Source: Rhodospirillales bacterium (GTDB taxonomy: Bacteria; Pseudomonadota; Alphaproteobacteria; Rhodospirillales; Shumkoniaceae). From it: a stretch of DNA of 64,000 nucleotides. Position 1 is the stretch's first letter; every line of letters starts with the position of its first letter. The notes under the pieces were generated by a model. It was not told the DNA's origin and ran no database searches. It was given only the letters and a program-made list of their open reading frames with translations. A program made the position numbers and the translations under genes. Of this stretch, positions 56,010 to 64,000 are shown one piece after another. The stretch lies in the NCBI GenBank assembly GCA_014859895.1, contig JACZKS010000106.1, forward strand, positions 28,260 to 92,259, in the 5' to 3' direction.

Positions 56010-56396
56010 ATGACCAAGCGTACGCCGATTTTCGCCAAGGACGGTGCCAAGCCGGCCGGCCAGTACAGTCACGCGATCGTTGCCAACGGCTTCGTCTTCG
56101 TCTCGGGCCAGGGGCCGCATGATCCGAAAACCGGTCAGCTTCCGCCGGATTTCGCGGGTGAGGTCAGGCAGGCCATCCGCAACATGGAGACCATCCTCGA
56201 AGCCGCCGGCACCGACCTTGCCCACGTGGTTCGGGTCACCGGGTACCTGGCCGATCTCGGCAACTTCAAGGCCTACAACGATGTCTACAAGGAGTTCTTC
56301 GCCGCCGAGCCGCCGAGCCGCACCACGATCGGCTGCCAGCTCAACGGCATCCAGGTGGAAATCGACTGCATCGCCATGTTGCCGGACGGCAAGTGA
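56010..56396 (+). CDS. RidA family protein, copy 2
   Basis: GQYSHAIVANGFVFVSGQGPHDPKTGQLP...PSRTTIGCQLNGIQVEIDCIAML. Confidence 0.9.
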   Translation: MTKRTPIFAKDGAKPAGQYSHAIVANGFVFVSGQGPHDPKTGQLPPDFAGEVRQAIRNMETILEAAGTDLAHVVRVTGYLADLGNFKAYNDVYKEFFAAEPPSRTTIGCQLNGIQVEIDCIAMLPDGK

Positions 56397-56423
56397 GAGG
56401 CGATCGCGGCGCCGCGCAACAGG

Positions 56424-57442
<1,019 letters not shown>

Positions 57443-57446
<4 letters not shown>

Positions 57447-58432
57447 TGCCGGCCTCGCTGGAACCGCTGCTTCGGGTTCGCGGCCTCGCCAAGCATTTCC
57501 CCGTGCGCGGCGGCCTGCTTCAGCGGCCGGTTGGCTGGGTCAAGGCGGTGGACGACGTGTCGTTCGACGTCAACCGCCACGAGGTCCTCGGTCTGGTCGG
57601 TGAATCCGGTTCGGGCAAGACGACGGCGGGCCGCGCCATCCTGCGGCTGATCGAACCGACCGCCGGGTCGGTTCAGTTCGACGGCCAGGAGATCACCGGC
57701 TTGCCTCCCCACGAGATGAGGATGCAGCGGCGGCGCATGCAGATCATCTTCCAGGACCCTTATGCCAGCCTCAACCCGCGCCAACGGGTGCGCGAACTGA
57801 TCGGCGAGGCCTTCATCGTGCATGGCATCGGCACGCCCCACGACCGCCGCGACCGCACGGCCGCGCTGCTCGAAAAGGTCGGGTTGATGGCCGACGCCAT
57901 GGACCGCTACCCGCACGAATTCTCGGGCGGCCAACGCCAGCGAATTGGCATCGCCCGGGCGCTCGCCGTGGCGCCCGATTTCATCGTTGCCGACGAACCG
58001 GTGTCAGCGCTCGACGTCTCGGTCCAGGCCCAGGTCATCAACCTGCTGCGCGACCTGCAGCGGGAGTTGGGGCTTTCGCTGCTGTTCATTGCCCACGATC
58101 TGGCGGTGGTGCGTTTCATCAGCGACCGCGTGGCCGTGATGTATTTGGGGCGCATCATGGAGATGGCGTCGAGCACGCGGCTCTATGAACGGCCGCGCCA
58201 CCCTTACACGCTGGCCCTGATGTCGGCCGCCCCCACCCCCGACCCGGACGCCAAGCGTGACCGCATCCTTCTTGAAGGCGACATCCCGAGCCCGCTGAAT
58301 CCGCCGACCGGCTGCGTCTTTCGGACACGTTGCCGCTTCGCCACGCCCGCCTGCGCAATGGCGGAGGCCCGGAACCTGCGGGAAGTCGAGCCCGGTCACT
58401 TCGTCTCGTGCATCCGCGACGACATCGCCTGA
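57443..58432 (+). CDS. Peptide ABC transporter ATP-binding protein (DppF-like)
   Basis: [60 protein letters not shown]. Confidence 0.92.
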
Positions 58433-58438
58433 AAAGCT

Positions 58439-59362
58439 TCAGTCAGACCGCAGTCGGCCAAGCATTGCCGGGTGGGGTGCCGGTGGAACCGCGGGGTTCG
58501 GCTGAACAAGGGCGGAAAGCAGGGCTTCGACCATGGCCATCTTCTTGCATCGGCGCAGGGTGACGACGCCCAGTTCCCGATAGAACGACGCGTCCCCGAA
58601 GGGAATGAAGCGGATCCGTTCGCGGTCGGGGCCGCGGACGTAAAGTTCAGGGACGACGCCGACTCCAAGCCCGGCGGAAACCATCAAAAGAATGCTCTCG
58701 AAGGTATCGAGTTCCATCTCCGGGACGATGCGGAGGCCGCGCTTTTCGATTTCGCGATCGATGCGATGCTCGACCGGAAGGTTGGGCACAAAACGCAAAT
58801 AGGGACCGGCGGAGAGAAGGTCGGAGGCCGTCGTGCCCGGCGTGTCTCTCGGGGCGATCACGAAGAACCGTTCGATGGCGTAGGGCCGCCAGAACAGGTC
58901 GCCGTCGACGTCCGGCGGACCGACGATCAGGGCGGCATCCAGTTGTCCTACCTGCACGTCACCGGTCAGGTCCTTGGACAGTCGACCGCTGTTGATCAGA
59001 TGCAGGACCAGATGGGGAAAGGTTTGCTTGAGGGACCGCAGGGCCGTCGGAAGAACGCCGGTCAAGGCGCTGCGCACGGCGCCGACGACGAGTGTGCCCC
59101 TGATGTCGGTGTGGCAATGGGTTTCGAGAAACGAGCGGTGCAGCGCCAGCATGGCGCGGGCCGTCTCCACGTACGCTTGCCCATGGCGCGTCAGCTTGGG
59201 GGGACGGCTGTCGCGGTTGAACAGCGGGATCCCGAGTTGGCCTTCAAGTTCCCGCATTTGTTGGCTGACCGCCGATTGCGTCAGGTTCACCACCTTCGCG
59301 GCCTTCGAGAACGAGCCATAGTCGGCGATGGCCACTAGGCTTTCCATTCTTCGCAGATCCAT
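58439..59362 (-). CDS. LysR family transcriptional regulator
   Basis: MDLRRMESLVAIADYGSFSKAAKVVNLTQSAVSQQMRELEGQLGIPLFNRD. Confidence 0.9.
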   Translation of the reverse strand: MDLRRMESLVAIADYGSFSKAAKVVNLTQSAVSQQMRELEGQLGIPLFNRDSRPPKLTRHGQAYVETARAMLALHRSFLETHCHTDIRGTLVVGAVRSALTGVLPTALRSLKQTFPHLVLHLINSGRLSKDLTGDVQVGQLDAALIVGPPDVDGDLFWRPYAIERFFVIAPRDTPGTTASDLLSAGPYLRFVPNLPVEHRIDREIEKRGLRIVPEMELDTFESILLMVSAGLGVGVVPELYVRGPDRERIRFIPFGDASFYRELGVVTLRRCKKMAMVEALLSALVQPNPAVPPAPHPAMLGRLRSD

Positions 59363-59400
59363 GGTTTGGCCTTCTTTCGTCTATCCGGGAAACGAGCATA

Positions 59401-59418
59401 ATTATAAGGAGCTCTAAT
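59401..59418. promoter_or_regulatory. Candidate LysR-type box in the divergent lysR/aminotransferase promoter
   Basis: ATTA-TAAGGAGCTC-TAAT, AT-rich interrupted dyad in the divergent intergenic region. Confidence 0.35.
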
Positions 59419-59583
59419 GAAAATCGTTAAATAAAATCGATATCATTAATTTATTGAGTGCATGTAGCCTTCTTGCGGATATCGGAGGACTGGCCAGAGG
59501 AGTCCGGTTCCCGATCGCGCCAACGAACAGGAAGCGGGGATGAACATGGTCCGTAGAGCTTCCGGGATTGCAGGGGAACGACC

Positions 59584-60786
59584 ATGAACGTGATTGCCCA
59601 ACACATGAGCGCCGTAAAGCAATCGGCGGCTTCCTCGGTGGCGGCGGTGGCGGCGGAGCTGGTGCGCCAGGGACACGACGTGATCCGCCTGTCGGCCGGC
59701 GAGCCCGATTTCGCCACGCCGGACCACGTCCAACTGGCCGGCATTCGCGCCATCATCGAGGGCAAGACGAAGTACCCGCCGATCCCCGGCATCCTTCCGT
59801 TGCGCGAGGCCATCTGCCGGAAGCTTGAGCGGGACAACGGCCTCAAGTACGGTCCCGAACAGATCATCGCCGGCGCCGGCTGCAAGCAGGTCATCTACAA
59901 CGCGTTGGGGGTGACCCTCGATCCCGGTGACGAGGTCGTGATCCCGGCGCCGTATTTCGGCTGCTACGTCGATCAGACGACGCTCAACCGCGGGGTGCCC
60001 GTGGTGGTCGAAACCACCCAGGCGAACGGCTTTCGGCTGATGCCGGAGCAGTTGGAAGCGGCCATTACGCCGCGCACCAAATGGCTCATCCTCAATGCGC
60101 CCAATAATCCGTCGGGGGCCGTCTACCGGCCCGAGGACCTCAAGGCGGTTGCCGAGGTTCTGCGCCGTCATCCGCAAGTGTGGCTGCTGTCGGACGACAT
60201 CTATGAACACCTCATCTACGAGGGGGCCGTCTTCCATTCGATCCTTGAGTTCGCTCCGGATCTGGCCGAGCGGACGCTGGTGGTGAACGGCTTTTCCAAG
60301 ACCTACAGCATGACCGGCTGGCGGCTGGGTTATGGCGCGGGGCCGGTCGGGCTCATCAAGAACATGGTCAAGCTGCAATCGCAGTCGACCAGCGGCGCCT
60401 GCTCCATTTCGCAATGGGCGGCGGTCGCGGCGCTCGAGGGGGATCACGGATTCGTCGCCAAAAACCGCGCGGTGTTCCAGCAGCGGCGCGACCTGGTGGT
60501 TGCCAAGGTCAACGCCATCGAGGGCTTGTTCTGCCTGTCGCCGGAAGGGGCCTTCTACGTTTTCGTGTCCTGCGCCGGCCTGCTGGGGCGTTCCACGCCG
60601 GAGGGAAAGGTGTTGGAGACGGAGGCCGATGTCGTCGAGTTCCTGCTGCACCAAGCCCATGTTGCGGTGATTCACGGGGCCTCGTTCGGCCTGTCGCCGT
60701 TCTTCCGGATCTCGTTTGCCGCCAAGACCGAACAGTTGGAAGAAGCCTGCCGGCGCATTGCCGAGGCCTGTTCCCGGCTGACGTAG
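59584..60786 (+). CDS. Class I/II PLP-dependent aminotransferase (AspC-like)
   Basis: VIRLSAGEPDFATPDHVQLAG, LNAPNNPSGAVYRPEDLKAVAEVL, VNGFSKTYSMTGWRLGYGAGP. Confidence 0.9.
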   Translation: MNVIAQHMSAVKQSAASSVAAVAAELVRQGHDVIRLSAGEPDFATPDHVQLAGIRAIIEGKTKYPPIPGILPLREAICRKLERDNGLKYGPEQIIAGAGCKQVIYNALGVTLDPGDEVVIPAPYFGCYVDQTTLNRGVPVVVETTQANGFRLMPEQLEAAITPRTKWLILNAPNNPSGAVYRPEDLKAVAEVLRRHPQVWLLSDDIYEHLIYEGAVFHSILEFAPDLAERTLVVNGFSKTYSMTGWRLGYGAGPVGLIKNMVKLQSQSTSGACSISQWAAVAALEGDHGFVAKNRAVFQQRRDLVVAKVNAIEGLFCLSPEGAFYVFVSCAGLLGRSTPEGKVLETEADVVEFLLHQAHVAVIHGASFGLSPFFRISFAAKTEQLEEACRRIAEACSRLT

Positions 60787-60845
60787 GGGCGGCCGGGCAT
60801 CGAAGCAAAGCTGTTAAGCAACGAATCGTTAGGCGGATAAAGAAG

Positions 60846-62204
60846 ATGGACGTTGTGCACCTCATGGACGCTCCCCTTTTCAAGGGGCTGACCACCACCC
60901 CGGCGATGAGGGAAATCTTCGACGCCGACGCCTGGCTTCAGGCCTGGCTGGATGTCGAAGCGGCGCTGGCCGAGGCCCAGGCGGAGATCGGCATGGTCCC
61001 CGCGGCGGCCGCGAAGGCGATCCGCGAGAAGGCCGACATCCGCCTCATCGACCAGGACAAGGTGCGCGAGCACGGTAAGGAAACCGCCCACACGTTGATG
61101 GGAATCCTCAAGGAATACCGCCGGAACCTGGACGAACCCCACCAGACGTGGCTGCATTACGGTGCGACCACCCAGGACATCATCGACAGCGGCACCATGC
61201 TGCAGGTGGCACGGGCGCACAAGGTCATCGAGGACCAGCTCGCCGGCCTTATCCGCGATTGCCTGCCCCTGATGAAAAAGCATCGCGACACGCTGATGGT
61301 CGCCCGTTCCCATGGCAACCATGCGCTGCCCTTCACCTTCGGGCTGAAGGTCGCCGGCTGGCTGGACGAGATGGACCGCAACCTCGACCGATGGCAGTCG
61401 ATCAAGGATCGCTGCCTGGTCGGCAGCATGTCGGGAGCCATCGGCACCTACGCGGCCTGGGGGGAGCAGGGGCTGGACGTGCAAAGGCTCACCTGCCAAA
61501 AGCTGGGCCTCGGGGTGCCGAGGACCTGGTGGCACAGCCAGCGCGACCGTCTGGCGGAGCTTTGCGGCGTGATGGCGCTGATCGCCGGTACGGCGGCGCG
61601 CATCGCACAGGAAGTCTACGTCTCCAGCATGACCGAGATCGGCGAACTGGCCGAGCCCTACAAGAAGGGGATCGTCGGGTCGAGCACGATGCCGCACAAG
61701 ATCAATCCGATCGTCAGCGAATGGGTCTTTTCGCTGGCCCGGATCGTGCGGGGCAACGCCGACGTCATGGCCGAGCTGATGGCTCCCCAGAACGAGCGCG
61801 ACGGCTGTTCCTGGCGGGCCGAATGGATCAAGCTTCCCGAAAGCTTCTGCATGACTTCGGCTCTGTTGGCCCATCTGCACAAGGTTCTGACCGGGCTGCA
61901 GGTCAATACGGAACGCATGTACGCGAACCTCAACATGTTGAAGGGCGTGCTGTTGTCCGAGCGTGTGATGTTCGTGCTGTCCAAGGCGATGCCGCTTGGA
62001 CAGGCGCACGAGGTCATCCATGAACTTTCCCTGGCGGCGCTCGCCCAGGACCGCCCGCTGCTGGAGGTGCTGATGGAAGACGAGAGGGTTTCGGCGGTTT
62101 GCAGCCGGCCGGAGATCGAAGACGCGCTCAAGCCCGAAAACTACATCGGCATGTCGGGCGCCGTGGTCGACGCCCTGCTTGCCGATCTCGAAAAGCGAAC
62201 CTGA
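60846..62204 (+). CDS. Fumarase/aspartase superfamily lyase (adenylosuccinate lyase / CMLE-like)
   Basis: HYGATTQDIIDSGTMLQ; signature GSSTMPHKINPI. Confidence 0.87.
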   Translation: MDVVHLMDAPLFKGLTTTPAMREIFDADAWLQAWLDVEAALAEAQAEIGMVPAAAAKAIREKADIRLIDQDKVREHGKETAHTLMGILKEYRRNLDEPHQTWLHYGATTQDIIDSGTMLQVARAHKVIEDQLAGLIRDCLPLMKKHRDTLMVARSHGNHALPFTFGLKVAGWLDEMDRNLDRWQSIKDRCLVGSMSGAIGTYAAWGEQGLDVQRLTCQKLGLGVPRTWWHSQRDRLAELCGVMALIAGTAARIAQEVYVSSMTEIGELAEPYKKGIVGSSTMPHKINPIVSEWVFSLARIVRGNADVMAELMAPQNERDGCSWRAEWIKLPESFCMTSALLAHLHKVLTGLQVNTERMYANLNMLKGVLLSERVMFVLSKAMPLGQAHEVIHELSLAALAQDRPLLEVLMEDERVSAVCSRPEIEDALKPENYIGMSGAVVDALLADLEKRT

Positions 62205-62223
62205 AGCCAGGCAGGACCAGTCG

Positions 62224-63633
62224 ATGCCCGACACCAACTACTCCTCTTGCTGGCTGTTTCCTCTCGCCCAATGGGGGGCGGGCCTCGATGGCGACGCGCT
62301 TGCCGAACCGGTTCGGTCGCGTCTCGGCGACTGCGCCCTCGATTGGTGGGGCGCCATGATTGCCGGAACCCGCCATCGGCTGGCCGAGCCCTATCGGCGA
62401 GTTCTTGGCGGGCCGGTGGCTGGCGACTGTTCGGTCGCCGGTTGCCCGGAAGGCCGGCCGCCCTTGCAGGCCGCCGCCGCGAATGCCGCGTTGTCGCACC
62501 TCCTCGAAGTCGACGACGGCCACCGGCTGGCCATGATGCATCCGGGAGTGACCGTATTTCCCGTCGTCATGGCCTTGGCGGAACACATGGACCTGAGCGC
62601 AGCCGAAATGCGCGCCGCGGTGGTTGTCGGCTACGAAGTGGGCCTGCGCGTCGGCGCACTGCTGGGCAAGGCTCACTATGCCACCTGTCATACGACGGCG
62701 ACCGCCGGGTGCTTCGGGGCGGCGGCGGCGGCGGCCCGGATTCTCGGGCTGGACGCCGAACGGACCCTTTGGGCGTTGGGCCACGCCGGGACCCAGGCGG
62801 CCGGGTTGTGGCAGTTCCTGGACGACGGGGCCGAAGCCGCCAAGGCCTTCCATCCGGCGACGGCGGTGCGCAACGGCCTGACGGCGGCGATGCTGGCGAG
62901 CGAAGGCATCCCCGGCGCGGCGCGGGTTCTCGAAGGGCGGCGCGGTCTGCTCGCGGCCTGGGGTTTGGCCGGCGATCCGGCCGTGCTGGCCGACGGGCTT
63001 GGCGATCGATTCGAAATTCTCCAGACCACCCTCAAGGGTTGGCCGGCTTGCGGTCAGATGCACAGCAGCCTGGACGCCCTTCGCGATCTGATGCGGCGCG
63101 AAAGGTTGCGGTCCGACGACATCGAGCGGATCGTGGTGACGGGGCCGCGTGCCCAGGTCGATATCGCCGACGTTCGCGATCCGCGTTCCTTCGAGGAGGC
63201 CAAGTTCTCCACCCGCTTCTGCATCGCCTTCCTGGCCCTGGAAGGGAGCCTTTCGTTTTCCAACTTCACCCCAGACGCCCTGGATCGCGACGCCGTGCGG
63301 CGGTTATCAGAAAGGGTTGAGGTCGTCGAGGAGCCATCGTTCACCGCCCGCTTCCCGGCGAAACGGCCCGCCAGGGTTGAGGTGCTTTGCCGCGACGGCT
63401 CGGCGTTTTCCGCCGAACGGAGCTTTCGCCGGGGCGATCCCGAGGATCCATGGTCGTGGGCCGACCTCGTCGAGCGGTTCGATGCGATCACGGTTGGGCT
63501 GGAATCCGTTTTGCGCGGCGAGTTTGTGGCCTGGTCCGAAGCCTTCGGCACGGCGGCCGGTCCGCAGGGCGGCGCCGTCCGTGCCCTGTTTCGGCGGCTG
63601 ATTGAAGATGGAGAGATCCGAGATGAAGCGTGA
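62224..63633 (+). CDS. MmgE/PrpD family protein
   Basis: SHLLEVDDGHRLAMMHPGVTVFPVVMALAEH; GKAHYATCHTTATAGCFGAAAAAARILGLD. Confidence 0.87.
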   Translation: MPDTNYSSCWLFPLAQWGAGLDGDALAEPVRSRLGDCALDWWGAMIAGTRHRLAEPYRRVLGGPVAGDCSVAGCPEGRPPLQAAAANAALSHLLEVDDGHRLAMMHPGVTVFPVVMALAEHMDLSAAEMRAAVVVGYEVGLRVGALLGKAHYATCHTTATAGCFGAAAAAARILGLDAERTLWALGHAGTQAAGLWQFLDDGAEAAKAFHPATAVRNGLTAAMLASEGIPGAARVLEGRRGLLAAWGLAGDPAVLADGLGDRFEILQTTLKGWPACGQMHSSLDALRDLMRRERLRSDDIERIVVTGPRAQVDIADVRDPRSFEEAKFSTRFCIAFLALEGSLSFSNFTPDALDRDAVRRLSERVEVVEEPSFTARFPAKRPARVEVLCRDGSAFSAERSFRRGDPEDPWSWADLVERFDAITVGLESVLRGEFVAWSEAFGTAAGPQGGAVRALFRRLIEDGEIRDEA

Positions 63634-63913
63634 CGCCATTATCCTGCGAGAGGTCGACAACGTTGCCACGCTGCTCCGGGATGCCACGAAGGGCGAGAAG
63701 ATCCGGGCCGGTGTCGGGGACGGCATCGTTGTTGTCACCGCGCGCGACGATATGCCCTTTGGCCACAAGTTTGCGGTGCGCGACATCGCGCGGGGCGAGG
63801 ACATCCTGAAGTACGGCGAGGTGATCGGCCGGGCGACGGCGGACATTCCGGCGGGGGCGCATGCCCATGTTCAGAACATCGAGAGCCTGCGCGGCCGGGG
63901 CGATCTGGCCTGA
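63623..63913 (+). CDS. UxaA-family dehydratase/lyase small subunit (SAF domain)
   Basis: MKRDAIILREVDNVATLL...DDMPFGHKFAVRDIARGEDILKYGEVIGRATADIPAGAHAHVQNIES. Confidence 0.85.
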   Translation: MKRDAIILREVDNVATLLRDATKGEKIRAGVGDGIVVVTARDDMPFGHKFAVRDIARGEDILKYGEVIGRATADIPAGAHAHVQNIESLRGRGDLA

Positions 63914-63950
63914 GCGTCAACGGATGAGAACTGAGAGAAGGACGGGGTTG

Positions 63951-64000
63951 ATGGAGTTTCAGGGATATCGGCGGGCGGACGGCCGGGTGGGGACGCGCAA
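63951..64000 (+). CDS. UxaA-family dehydratase/lyase large subunit, N-terminus only (truncated by window edge)
   Basis: ATG then EFQGYRRADGRVGTR, the UxaA large-domain N-terminal pattern. Confidence 0.7.
   Translation, partial: MEFQGYRRADGRVGTR

Overview
High-GC proteobacterial (probably alphaproteobacterial) chromosome segment, densely coding. No rRNA, tRNA, CRISPR array or intact transposase was recognised. Main blocks: (1) 0-4.4 kb, small envelope and lipoprotein genes plus an orphan TAXI-type binding lipoprotein. (2) 4.4-17.8 kb, a 16-gene minus-strand aryl-polyene (APE)-type gene cluster colinear with ApeC to ApeR, but without ApeA/ApeB-type tailoring or starter genes in the window, flanked by a small lipoprotein and a PagL-like lipid A deacylase. 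(3) 19.2-25.8 kb, a TAXI-TRAP transporter with a DHDPS/NanA-family aldolase, a signal-less four-Asp-box sialidase-like protein and an IclR regulator. (4) 26.1-29.6 kb, Fe-ADH, DUF1537 kinase and PdxA2-like acid-sugar module. (5) 29.56-30.0 kb, two fused gene remnants. (6) 31-43.9 kb, a long sugar ABC/catabolic operon (deacetylase, Gfo/Idh, NagB-like, fucose-isomerase-like, LacD-like aldolase, DeoR, epimerase, PfkB). (7) 43.9-64 kb, an apparent D-amino-acid / N-acyl-D-amino-acid / oligopeptide utilisation superlocus (DSD1-like PLP enzyme, two ABC importers, two RidA, SelA-like PLP lyase, N-acyl-D-amino-acid deacylase, aminotransferase, fumarase-superfamily lyase, MmgE/PrpD, split UxaA). The most notable non-coding signals are promoter palindromes, especially three TGTCCG motifs at exact 20-bp spacing ending in ATGTCCGA-N4-TCGGACAT and a 40-bp nested dyad GTGTCC...GGACAC upstream of the other importer, and strong hairpins just after solute-binding-protein genes. 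All assignments come from reading motifs by eye; no database search was run.
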